Assembly (NCBI GenBank): GCA_905207535.1
Contig: CAJLLX010000116.1
Location: 1-5,484 of the forward strand
Reading direction: 5' to 3'
Length of the DNA: 5,484 bases
Source of the DNA: an uncultured Muribaculaceae bacterium
GTDB taxonomy: Bacteria; Bacteroidota; Bacteroidia; Bacteroidales; Muribaculaceae
Each line of letters starts with the position of its first letter. Positions within the stretch are counted from its first letter, which is position 1. Below the pieces are notes generated by a model, which saw only the letters and a list, made by a program, of their open reading frames with translations, was not told the origin of the DNA and did not search any database. The translations under genes were made by a program, and so were the position numbers. This document shows, one piece after another, positions 1-5,305 of the stretch.

Positions 1-64
1 CCGAGAACACCACAATCGCTGCCACAATCAGCCAGTAAGCGATTATACTTCCTACGGATTCCAT
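1..64 (-). CDS. nuoJ: NADH-quinone oxidoreductase subunit J, N-terminal fragment (runs off the window)
   Basis: Only the first 21 codons are visible, from an ATG at 64-62 to the left edge. They encode one hydrophobic stretch (MESVGSIIAYWLIVAAIVVFS) that fits the start of the first transmembrane helix of NuoJ, a membrane subunit of the Complex I proton-pumping arm. The call rests on this short match and on position: nuoJ normally follows nuoI, and here the ATG lies 27 bases after the nuoI stop on the same strand, so the two are probably co-transcribed and K, L, M and N would be expected further on. The sequence before the ATG is A/T-rich with no obvious Shine-Dalgarno site, as is usual in Bacteroidetes. 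Another small membrane protein cannot be excluded from 21 residues. Confidence 0.72.
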   Translation of the reverse strand, partial: MESVGSIIAYWLIVAAIVVFS

Positions 65-91
65 TTGATGAAAATATGGGGATGTGTTGAT

Positions 92-706
92 TTATTTCTT
101 TTCGTCGGGTTTGGCCGAAGCAGCGGGAGCATCGCCGTCTGCCTTCGCGGCGGCTGCCTTCTTGGCGGCCGCGGCTTTCTTGGCTGCTTCGATCTTGGCT
201 GCTTTCTCGGCCTCGAATTTGGCGCGCTCTTCCTCGGTAGGCTCGGGTTCGGGCTTCTCGGGCAGATAATTGAGCTGTTTCACCAGCTTTTCGCGGGTGA
301 AGACGGCCTGCTCGAAGTCGTTGCTGAAGCGGAGTGCATTTGTCGGGCAGGAGGTGACGCACAGCTGGCAGAAGGTGCAGCTACCGAGGTCGTAGACATA
401 GCGGTCGAGCTTCTTTTTCTTCTTACCGTCCCAGGTGTCGACCATCTTCGATTCCACGGTGATGGTGCCGTTGGGGCAATTGCGTTCACAGGTGCCGCAG
501 GCTATGCAGCGGTGGTTGCCTTCCTCGTCGTAGATCAATTCAAGCACGGCACGGAAGCGCTGGGCCACGTGCATATTGTCGCGGTCCTCGGGGTATCTTT
601 CCGTTATCTTAGGGGTGACAAACTCCTTGCCGGTGACCTCAAGCCCCTTTACAAGGCTTACGACACCTTTCCCTAAGGATGAAAAATATTCTTTTACACT
701 ACCCAT
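92..706 (-). CDS. nuoI: NADH-quinone oxidoreductase subunit I (two [4Fe-4S] ferredoxin-type subunit)
   Basis: This 204-residue protein is the Complex I subunit that carries clusters N6a and N6b and passes electrons toward NuoB and quinone at the membrane-arm junction. Two typical CxxCxxCxxxCP motifs are present: Cys67, 70, 73 and 77 (CIACGTCERNCP) and Cys110, 113, 116 and 120 (CTFCQLCVTSCP). An amphipathic N-terminal segment (about residues 5-30) fits the family's membrane-surface helix. From about residue 151 the protein becomes a Glu/Pro then Ala/Lys low-complexity tail of some 50 residues, absent from short family members such as E. coli NuoI (about 180 aa overall). The ATG at 706 follows an A-rich leader and gives the expected N-terminus; the stop is TAA. 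It sits 92 bases after atpG and 27 before nuoJ. EchF/HycF-type hydrogenase ferredoxins are an alternative, but the following NuoJ-like gene favours NuoI. Confidence 0.93.
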   Translation of the reverse strand: MGSVKEYFSSLGKGVVSLVKGLEVTGKEFVTPKITERYPEDRDNMHVAQRFRAVLELIYDEEGNHRCIACGTCERNCPNGTITVESKMVDTWDGKKKKKLDRYVYDLGSCTFCQLCVTSCPTNALRFSNDFEQAVFTREKLVKQLNYLPEKPEPEPTEEERAKFEAEKAAKIEAAKKAAAAKKAAAAKADGDAPAASAKPDEKK

Positions 707-725
707 TTTAATGATATAAAATGTA

Positions 726-733
726 CAAATTTA
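726..733 (-). promoter_or_regulatory. Possible Bacteroidetes -7 promoter element upstream of nuoI
   Basis: Read on the minus strand this is TAAATTTG, an exact match to the TAnnTTTG -7 consensus of Bacteroides primary-sigma promoters. It ends 19 bases before the nuoI ATG, which would leave a leader of roughly a dozen bases. No TTTG-like -33 element is visible at the usual spacing, because that position falls in the GC-rich hairpin. The site could let the nuo genes be transcribed independently of the atp genes. An 8-base match in an A/T-rich leader may be chance. Confidence 0.4.
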
Positions 734-753
734 CTTTTTCTATTCGTTTAGGC

Positions 754-781
754 CCGGCAGCCGCCCTGCGGCGGCCGCCGG
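754..781 (-). other. GC-rich hairpin in the atpG-nuoI spacer
   Basis: A 12-bp stem closes a 4-base loop: on the minus strand CCGGCGGCCGCC, loop GCAG, GGCGGCTGCCGG. Eleven pairs are Watson-Crick and one is G-U in minus-strand RNA; in plus-strand RNA that position would be A-C. It begins 17 bases after the atpG stop. No U-tract follows (next bases GCCTAAACG), so it is not a textbook intrinsic terminator. It could pause polymerase, protect the atp mRNA 3' end or serve as a processing boundary before nuoI. Confidence 0.6.
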
Positions 782-798
782 TATGAGGGTTGGCTGCC

Positions 799-1680
799 TC
801 AGCGCACCTGGCCGCCGAGGATATCGAGAAGCTCGGTGGTGATGGCCTGCTGACGCAGCTTGTTGTATTCGAGATGGAGCTCGTCGTAGAGCTTCTTGGC
901 ATTGTCGTTGGCGCTCTGCATGGCCATGACGCGCGCGGCCTGCTCGCTCGCCGAATTCTCGGTGAACACATCCTGCACCATCGCCAGCAGATACATCGGC
1001 AGTATGCGGGTGAAGATCACCTCGGGCGAAGGCTCGAAGATATAGGGTTTGGCGGTGGCTTTGCCCATGCTTTCGGCAAAAGCGTCGTAGGTCACCGGCA
1101 GCAGCTGCTTATGCTCCACTCTCTGGCGGCTGACGCTCTTGAACGACATGTAGAGCATGTCCACGCGGTCGTACTCCCCGTCGGTGAAGGCGTCGCGAAG
1201 GCTCCAGGCGAAGTCGCGCACGGCCGTGTCGGTGCTCTTCGAGTCTACCCCCGCGGGCACACGCACGTCGACACCCTCGCCGGCTATCTTGGCGCAGGCT
1301 TTGGCCATCTTGGCGCCCACGGGGATCACCGTGATGCGCACCCCGTCGCCGAGGGTCTGTCGGATTCCGGCGATGGCTACAAGCAGCTGCTTGAAGATGT
1401 TGACATTGTAGGCACCACACAGGCCGTCGTCAGAGCCCCATATCACTATCGCCATCTTCTCCACGGTGCGCGCGGTCATCAGCGGCGATGAGAATGTGGC
1501 ATCCGAGCTGAGCAGATTGGCTATGATGGTCTCAATCTGGTCGCGGAAGGGCCGGAGCTGCTTCAGGGCGAGCTCGGCCTTATGCATCTTGGCCGAAGAG
1601 ATCATCTTCATGGCGCCTGTGATCTTTTCCGACGAGGCTACCGATCCGATGCGTCCCTTTAATTCTCTAAGTGTTGCCAT
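799..1680 (-). CDS. atpG: F1Fo ATP synthase subunit gamma (central rotor shaft)
   Basis: The 293-residue protein is the asymmetric shaft that couples rotation of the c-ring to conformational change in the alpha3beta3 head on the cytoplasmic side. Its N-terminal coiled-coil helix contains the family signature around residues 9-35 (GRIGSVASSEKITGAMKMIS). The middle Rossmann-like part has the SDDGLCGAYN loop at 83-92, close to the common SDRGLCG form with Asp in place of Arg. The C-terminal helix ends in a near-canonical gamma signature at about 243-290, including ASEQAARVMAMQSANDNA and ITTELLDI. Length is normal and the ATG at 1680 gives the conserved MATLRELKGRI start. It lies 92 bases after atpA, is the last ATP synthase gene here and is followed by a hairpin and nuoI. 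Nothing suggests loss of function. Confidence 0.97.
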   Translation of the reverse strand: MATLRELKGRIGSVASSEKITGAMKMISSAKMHKAELALKQLRPFRDQIETIIANLLSSDATFSSPLMTARTVEKMAIVIWGSDDGLCGAYNVNIFKQLLVAIAGIRQTLGDGVRITVIPVGAKMAKACAKIAGEGVDVRVPAGVDSKSTDTAVRDFAWSLRDAFTDGEYDRVDMLYMSFKSVSRQRVEHKQLLPVTYDAFAESMGKATAKPYIFEPSPEVIFTRILPMYLLAMVQDVFTENSASEQAARVMAMQSANDNAKKLYDELHLEYNKLRQQAITTELLDILGGQVR

Positions 1681-1772
1681 TCAAGGTCAGTTGATAAAAT
1701 ATTGAGATTGGTTTTCGTTGCTAACGATTACTCTCTGATTCAGATTACATTGCGATTGGTCGCGGCCGGCCG
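1681..1772 (-). other. atpA-atpG spacer with a GGCCGGCC palindrome at the atpA stop
   Basis: This 92-base spacer starts, directly after the atpA TGA, with the perfect 10-base palindrome CGGCCGGCCG (1763-1772). The remainder is A/T-richer, with a weak hairpin (TCGTT, loop AGC, AACGA) and an A/T-rich leader before the atpG ATG. No TAnnTTTG promoter box and no Shine-Dalgarno site are visible, so atpG is probably co-transcribed with atpA. Confidence 0.5.
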
Positions 1773-3347
1773 TCAGGCAAAGCGCGCTGCAACCTCGTTG
1801 GCTGCGGCGGTAAGCTTGGCGGTGCAGTCGTCGGTGAGCTTGCCCGAGGCGATGACATCGAGCACATCGCTCTGATATTTGGCATGCAGAAGCTGCAGCA
1901 GCCCTTCCTCGAACTCAGCTACCTTATCTACGGGCACCGAGCTCAGCAGGCCGTTGACGCCGCAGTAGATCACTGCCACCTCGTCGGCCACATCCCAGGG
2001 CTTGTACTGGGGCTGGATGAGCAGGCGCTCGTTCTTGCGGCCGCGGTCGATGACGCGGGCGGTCACGGGGTCGATATCGCCGCCGAACTTGGTGAACGAC
2101 TCGAGCTCGCGGAACTGGGCCTGGTCGATCTTCAGCGTACCGGCCACCTTCTTCATCGACTTGATCTGAGCGTTACCGCCCACACGGCTCACGGAGATAC
2201 CCACATTGATGGCGGGGCGGATACCGCGGTTGAAGAGTGCTGTCTCCAGGTAGATCTGACCGTCGGTGATCGAAATCACGTTGGTAGGGATGTAGGCCGA
2301 TACGTCGCCGGCCTGGGTCTCGATGATAGGAAGCGCTGTCAGCGAGCCTCCGCCCTTCACCATAGGCTTGAGCACGGGGGGAAGGTCGTTCATCGACGCT
2401 GCCACCTCCTGGTTGTCGATAATCTTGGCGGCACGCTCCAGCAGACGCGAGTGGAGATAGAAGATATCGCCGGGATAAGCCTCGCGGCCCGAGGGGCGCT
2501 TGAGGATAAGCGAGATCTCGCGGTAGGCCACAGCCTGCTTCGAGAGGTCGTCGTAGACGATCAGGGCGTCGCGGCCGGTGTCGCGGATATACTCGCCGAT
2601 GGCCACGCCGGCGAAGGGCGAATAATAGCGCATGGCTGCCGAGTCGGATGCTGTGGCGGCCACCACGCAGGTATAGTCGAGGGCGCCGTGCTGGCGGAGG
2701 GTCTCCACCAGAGCTGCCACCGACGAGGCTTTCTGCCCGATGGCTACATAGATGCAGTAGACGGGCTTGCCCTGCTCGTAGTTTTTACGCTGATTGATGA
2801 TGGTGTCGATGGCGATAGCGGTCTTGCCTATCTGACGGTCGCCGATGATAAGCTCGCGCTGTCCGCGGCCGATGGGCACCATGGCGTCGACAGCCTTGAT
2901 ACCGGTCTGCAGAGGCTGGTTCACCGGCTGACGGAAGATGACACCGGGAGCCTTTCGCTCCAGAGGCATCAGGATGCGCTTCCCCTCAATGGGGCCGCGG
3001 CCGTCGATCGGCTCGCCGAGGATGTTGATCACTCGGCCGAACACTCCCTCGCCAACGGGAATGGAAGCAATCTCGCCGGTGCGGCGCACCGACATGTTCT
3101 CGGTGACCTTGTTCACATCGTTGAGCAGGATCACTCCGACATTGCTCTCCTCAAGGTTCAGAGCCACGCCCTTCACGCCGTTCTCGAACTCTACAAGTTC
3201 GTTGGCGCACACATTGTCGAGACCGTAGACGTGAGCCACGCCATCGCCCACTTCGAGCACCGTACCGGTCTCCTCGAAGGATACGGTCTTGTTGACGCTT
3301 TCAAGCTGCTGCTTTAAAACTTCTGATATCTCGCTTGGATTAATCAT
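1773..3347 (-). CDS. atpA: F1Fo ATP synthase subunit alpha
   Basis: This 524-residue protein forms the F1 head with beta; it binds nucleotide non-catalytically and supplies the arginine finger to the catalytic beta sites. In order it has an N-terminal beta-barrel (about 25-95), the P-loop GDRQIGKT at 169-176, a Walker B strand (ALIVYDD, 261-267), the alpha/beta signature PAINVGISVS at 378-387 followed by the arginine finger Arg388 (RVGG), and a helical C-terminal domain from about 395. The P-loop has Ile173 where the common form is GDRQTGKT. A 20-odd residue loop at about 311-332 before GGGSLTALPIIETQAGDVS resembles the extended loop of Bacteroidetes alpha subunits. Length is normal. The ATG at 3347 gives the expected MINPSEISEVLKQQ start. 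It lies 216 bases after atpH, an unusually wide spacing. Confidence 0.98.
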   Translation of the reverse strand: MINPSEISEVLKQQLESVNKTVSFEETGTVLEVGDGVAHVYGLDNVCANELVEFENGVKGVALNLEESNVGVILLNDVNKVTENMSVRRTGEIASIPVGEGVFGRVINILGEPIDGRGPIEGKRILMPLERKAPGVIFRQPVNQPLQTGIKAVDAMVPIGRGQRELIIGDRQIGKTAIAIDTIINQRKNYEQGKPVYCIYVAIGQKASSVAALVETLRQHGALDYTCVVAATASDSAAMRYYSPFAGVAIGEYIRDTGRDALIVYDDLSKQAVAYREISLILKRPSGREAYPGDIFYLHSRLLERAAKIIDNQEVAASMNDLPPVLKPMVKGGGSLTALPIIETQAGDVSAYIPTNVISITDGQIYLETALFNRGIRPAINVGISVSRVGGNAQIKSMKKVAGTLKIDQAQFRELESFTKFGGDIDPVTARVIDRGRKNERLLIQPQYKPWDVADEVAVIYCGVNGLLSSVPVDKVAEFEEGLLQLLHAKYQSDVLDVIASGKLTDDCTAKLTAAANEVAARFA

Positions 3348-3397
3348 TCTGTTGTGATTGTATAAGGTAAGAGAGTGTTGTATTTCTTGCTGTTAGA

Positions 3398-3415
3398 GGC
3401 CCCGCGGGGGGGACC
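3398..3415 (-). other. Short GC hairpin upstream of atpA
   Basis: On the minus strand GGTCCC and GGGGCC can pair as a 6-bp stem around the 6-base loop CCCCGC, with one U-G wobble that would be C-A in plus-strand RNA. It lies about 50 bases upstream of the atpA ATG; the sequence between is A/T-rich and apparently unstructured. It could mark the end of the upstream mRNA segment or shield the atpA leader. No promoter box is visible between it and atpA. Confidence 0.4.
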
Positions 3416-3449
3416 TTTGTGGGGTTTATGTCTATGTCAGGGATTCGCC

Positions 3450-3550
3450 CTTCCTGTTTCGTCGCCTCCGGCGGCTCCTGAGAGCCTCCTTGGCATTGCC
3501 TTCCTGTTTCGTCGCCTCCGGCAGCTCCTGAGAGCCTCCTTGGGCATTGC
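3450..3550 (-). repeat. Two-copy tandem direct repeat (50/51 bp) in the atpH-atpA spacer
   Basis: Positions 3450-3499 and 3500-3550 are near-identical adjacent copies that differ by one substitution (plus strand G at 3473, A at 3523) and one inserted G near 3544. A degenerate start of a further unit follows on the minus strand (GGCGAATCC compared with GGCAATGCC in the units). Each unit contains a small stem-loop, GGCTC, loop TCAG, GAGC(C/T), plus a second GCC/GGC inverted repeat. The units are not multiples of three and no gene spans them, so this is non-coding. It lies 14 bases after the atpH stop. It could be an intergenic repeat family of the genome or a local slippage duplication. Confidence 0.85.
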
Positions 3551-3563
3551 CTTTCCGCCGGAA

Positions 3564-4106
3564 TCAGCCGAGCAGCTTGAGGCGCAGCTCGTTGAGGCTG
3601 TTGCGCACCGAGCTGTCGAGCTTCTCCGAGCCGATGCTCACCGTGAAACCGCCTATCAGGTCGGGATCCACCTTGAAGGTGTATTCCATCGTGCCTCCCT
3701 TCAGATGGCTCTGGACGAGCTTTTTCAGGCGCGACTCCTCGGCGCTGTCCATCGGGGCGGCGGCGGTCACTTCTACCTTGTAGATATTGTTGCTCCGGCG
3801 GTAATCCTCGCAGTAGGCCAGCGCTATGCCGCGCACCAGAGGCAGACGGTTGTTGTTGCGGAGCAATTTCAGAAAATCGGCATAGGTGACATCCTTGTCG
3901 CCGGCTCCCGCTGCCGTGGTGAGCAGCTTGATCTTCTCATCGGCTGAGATGAAGGGATTGGCCACTGCGGTCGACAGATCGGGATGCGCCTCGAAGCTCG
4001 CCGCCAGGGTGCCCATGAGCGAGTAGAGACGCTTGTCGTCTCCGCGCTCCTGCGCCACCTTCAGCAGGGCTTTGGCATATCTCCTCGGTATAAGACCTTC
4101 GTTCAT
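3564..4106 (-). CDS. atpH: F1Fo ATP synthase subunit delta (OSCP homologue, stator)
   Basis: The 180-residue product sits on top of F1 and links the alpha N-termini to the C-terminus of subunit b, holding the stator still while gamma turns. The N-terminal helical domain starts with IPRRYAKALLKVAQE (6-20) and includes NPFISADEK at 50-58, both typical of the family. The C-terminal part holds the conserved DPDLIGGFTVSIGSEKLD segment (148-165) followed by a final helix. Length matches the bacterial norm. The ATG at 4106 gives the usual short N-terminus before IPRRYAKAL; an A/T-rich leader without a Shine-Dalgarno site precedes it. It follows atpF by 83 bases and is followed by the tandem repeat region before atpA. 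Confidence 0.96.
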   Translation of the reverse strand: MNEGLIPRRYAKALLKVAQERGDDKRLYSLMGTLAASFEAHPDLSTAVANPFISADEKIKLLTTAAGAGDKDVTYADFLKLLRNNNRLPLVRGIALAYCEDYRRSNNIYKVEVTAAAPMDSAEESRLKKLVQSHLKGGTMEYTFKVDPDLIGGFTVSIGSEKLDSSVRNSLNELRLKLLG

Positions 4107-4189
4107 AACCGGATAGGTTCAAAAATTTTCACTTTTTTCGTTGGGTAGGTATATGGCTGACACGTCCCGGGGTGATGAGGGGGCGCGGA
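4107..4189 (-). other. atpF-atpH spacer
   Basis: This 83-base spacer is GC-rich next to the atpF stop and A/T-rich near atpH. The minus strand contains AATTTTTG about 20 bases before the atpH ATG, one base away from a TAnnTTTG -7 box, which is too weak to call a promoter. A CCCGGG palindrome is present but no convincing long stem. Co-transcription through this gap is the simplest reading. Confidence 0.4.
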
Positions 4190-4687
4190 TCAGTTGTTCT
4201 TCTCTATCTCGTCGAGCATCGAGTTGACAAGGCGCTTCTGAGCCTCGGTCTCCTTGAGCTGTTCGCGGGTCACTTGTCCGGCGATTGCCAGGGCATAGCG
4301 GCTCACCTCGTCACGGAGGTTTTTCTCGGCCTCCTTGCGGCTCTGCTCTATGCTCAGCTTGGCGCTGTCCATCACCTTCTGAGCCTCTTTGCGGGCTTCG
4401 TCGCGGGCCTCTTCCACAATCTGAGATTTCATCTTGTTGGCCTCGGCGATGATGTCGGCCTGCTGATGACGCGCGTCAGCCACATACTTCTGAGCCTCCT
4501 GCTGCGCATTGTCAAGCTGCACCTTGGCGTTCTGGGCATACTCCACACCTTTGTCAATCAAATCGGCACGACTGTCCACGGTCTTCATAATCATAGGCCA
4601 TGCGAATTTCCACAAAATGAACAGGAGAATCGCAAAAGACACGAACATCCATATGGTCAATCCGAAATCTACTTTGAACAGTTCCAT
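4190..4687 (-). CDS. atpF: F1Fo ATP synthase subunit b (peripheral stalk)
   Basis: This 165-residue protein anchors the peripheral stalk in the membrane and reaches up to delta. It has one N-terminal transmembrane helix (about residues 8-32, GLTIWMFVSFAILLFILWKF) followed by a long charged, Ala/Glu/Lys/Gln-rich coiled coil to the C-terminus, the standard layout. The frame is also open upstream to a GTG at 4723, which would add 12 polar residues (MPAKNDYSKQRF). I chose the ATG at 4687 because MELFKVDFGLTIWM places the helix at the usual distance from the N-terminus, the length then fits Bacteroidetes b subunits, and ATG is the stronger codon. It is separated from atpE by an unusual 330-base gap and from atpH by 83 bases. 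Only one b gene is visible, with no b' partner, so a homodimeric stalk is expected. Confidence 0.94.
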   Translation of the reverse strand: MELFKVDFGLTIWMFVSFAILLFILWKFAWPMIMKTVDSRADLIDKGVEYAQNAKVQLDNAQQEAQKYVADARHQQADIIAEANKMKSQIVEEARDEARKEAQKVMDSAKLSIEQSRKEAEKNLRDEVSRYALAIAGQVTREQLKETEAQKRLVNSMLDEIEKNN

Positions 4688-5017
4688 AAAACGCTGTTTT
4701 GAATAATCGTTTTTTGCCGGCACCGACCGCGCTGCGCATCACCCCCGTGCGGAGGTGTCTGTCAGCCTTGCGGCCCGTGAGCCGGTAGTTGAGTTGTTTG
4801 TTTGATGCAGAATCTGCGTCAGAGCGCCTTTCCGGGCACTCAGAGAGTGACCGCTGCGGGCGCCGGAGAGCACTGCTTTCACGCTCTTCTCCCCCCGAGC
4901 CTCGCGCCCGAGCCTGCAGCCCGGAGGCCCTGCGGCCCCCGCGCCATGCAACTCTGCTGAAGCGCTGAGAGATCTGCCGCGGGGAGCGAGGCGCGCCCCG
5001 CTCCCCTGCAGCGAGAT
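4688..5017 (-). other. 330-bp atpE-atpF gap without a recognisable gene
   Basis: The gap is strongly GC-rich apart from A/T-richer parts near 4688-4716 and 4788-4806. It holds the strong hairpin described at 4981-5006, a small stem at 4837-4849 (CACTC, loop, GAGTG, plus strand), a short inverted repeat at 4805-4819, and a 9-base direct repeat CCCGAGCCT at 4894-4902 and 4907-4915. Open frames exist only because GC-rich DNA has few stops; the 70-codon minus-strand frame at 4739-4951 begins at TTG, is Gly/Ala/Arg-rich and resembles nothing I know. I see no tRNA features, TAnnTTTG promoter box or mobile-element ends. A small RNA or decayed sequence cannot be excluded. Confidence 0.6.
4981..5006 (-). 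other. Strong GC hairpin just after atpE
   Basis: An 11-bp stem closes a CGCG tetraloop: on the minus strand GGGGAGCGGGG, loop CGCG, CCTCGCTCCCC. Ten pairs are Watson-Crick and one is G-U in minus-strand RNA; on the plus strand it would be A-C. It starts 11 bases after the atpE TAA. The following bases (GCGGCAGATC) are not U-rich, so rho-independent termination in the classical sense is unlikely. A 3'-end stabilising or partial-termination element is the favoured inference, since atpE encodes the subunit needed in the highest copy number. Confidence 0.65.
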
Positions 5018-5260
5018 TTATACGAAGAGGGCAAGCACTGCCACGATGACTGCGAACAGAGCCACACCTTCCACGAGGGCGGCGATCACAATCATGTTCG
5101 AGCGGATATCGCCGGCAGCTTCGGGCTGACGTGCGATGGCCTCCATGGCCGACGAGCCAATCTTACCGATACCGAAACCTGCTGCGATGGCTGCGATACC
5201 TGCGCCGATAGCTGCGCCAAGACCTACGAGAGCTTCTGCTGCTAAAATCAATCCTAACAT
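5018..5260 (-). CDS. atpE: F1Fo ATP synthase subunit c (rotor ring proteolipid)
   Basis: The 80-residue protein is a two-helix hairpin that assembles into the membrane rotor ring. Helix 1 is the Gly/Ala-rich segment at about 5-36 (GAAIGAGIAAIAAGFGIGK), the polar loop is ARQPEAAGDI with Arg44-Gln45-Pro46 facing F1, and helix 2 spans about 54-79. The ion-carrying carboxylate is Glu64 in ALVEGVALFA. The residue after it is Gly65 rather than Ser/Thr, and the helix-1 position that is Gln in Na+-type rings is Ile31, so H+ coupling is inferred. Length is normal. The ATG at 5260 is the only sensible start and follows an A-rich, C/G-poor leader. The gene lies 160 bases after the upstream reading frame and is followed by a strong hairpin. 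Confidence 0.97.
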   Translation of the reverse strand: MLGLILAAEALVGLGAAIGAGIAAIAAGFGIGKIGSSAMEAIARQPEAAGDIRSNMIVIAALVEGVALFAVIVAVLALFV

Positions 5261-5305
5261 AGTTGTTTCTTTTTAATAGTTACTTTATCTTGTTATTTAT
5301 TTCTT
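5261..5305 (-). promoter_or_regulatory. A-rich translation initiation region of atpE
   Basis: About 45 bases directly upstream of the atpE ATG are purine/A-rich on the minus strand (for example ATTAAAAAGAAACAACT next to the ATG), in sharp contrast with the GC-rich DNA on either side. There is no canonical Shine-Dalgarno site at proper spacing. Bacteroidetes commonly start translation from unstructured A-rich leaders, so this probably supports high atpE translation. No TAnnTTTG promoter box is seen. Confidence 0.45.

Noticed and set aside
65..676. Open plus-strand frame opposite nuoI
   Set aside because: Shadow of nuoI; the Gly/Leu/Phe-rich start simply mirrors the Ala/Lys codons of the NuoI tail.
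754..781. Classical rho-independent terminator after atpG
   Set aside because: The stem is strong but no run of U follows on the minus strand, nor on the plus strand in the opposite sense; kept only as a hairpin.
790..1491. Open plus-strand frame opposite atpG
   Set aside because: Antisense shadow; composition follows the complementary codons of the gamma subunit and it has no recognisable motif.
1884..3317. Long open plus-strand frame (477 codons) opposite atpA
   Set aside because: It is the antisense shadow of a conserved GC-rich gene; its product is His/Leu/Gly/Ala-rich with no family resemblance, and the minus-strand AtpA is unambiguous.
3450..3550. CRISPR array
   Set aside because: The copies are directly adjacent with no unique spacers between them, and there are only two units.
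3450..3550. Insertion sequence or attachment-site duplication
   Set aside because: No transposase, integrase or terminal inverted repeats lie nearby, and the duplicated units are contiguous rather than flanking an element.
4688..4723. GTG at 4723 as the atpF start
   Set aside because: It adds 12 polar residues before the membrane helix, while the ATG at 4687 gives the normal subunit b N-terminus and length.
4739..4951. 70-codon minus-strand frame in the atpE-atpF gap as a small gene
   Set aside because: It starts at TTG, has no convincing leader, is Gly/Ala/Arg/Ser-rich and resembles no known protein; open frames of this size are expected in GC-rich DNA.
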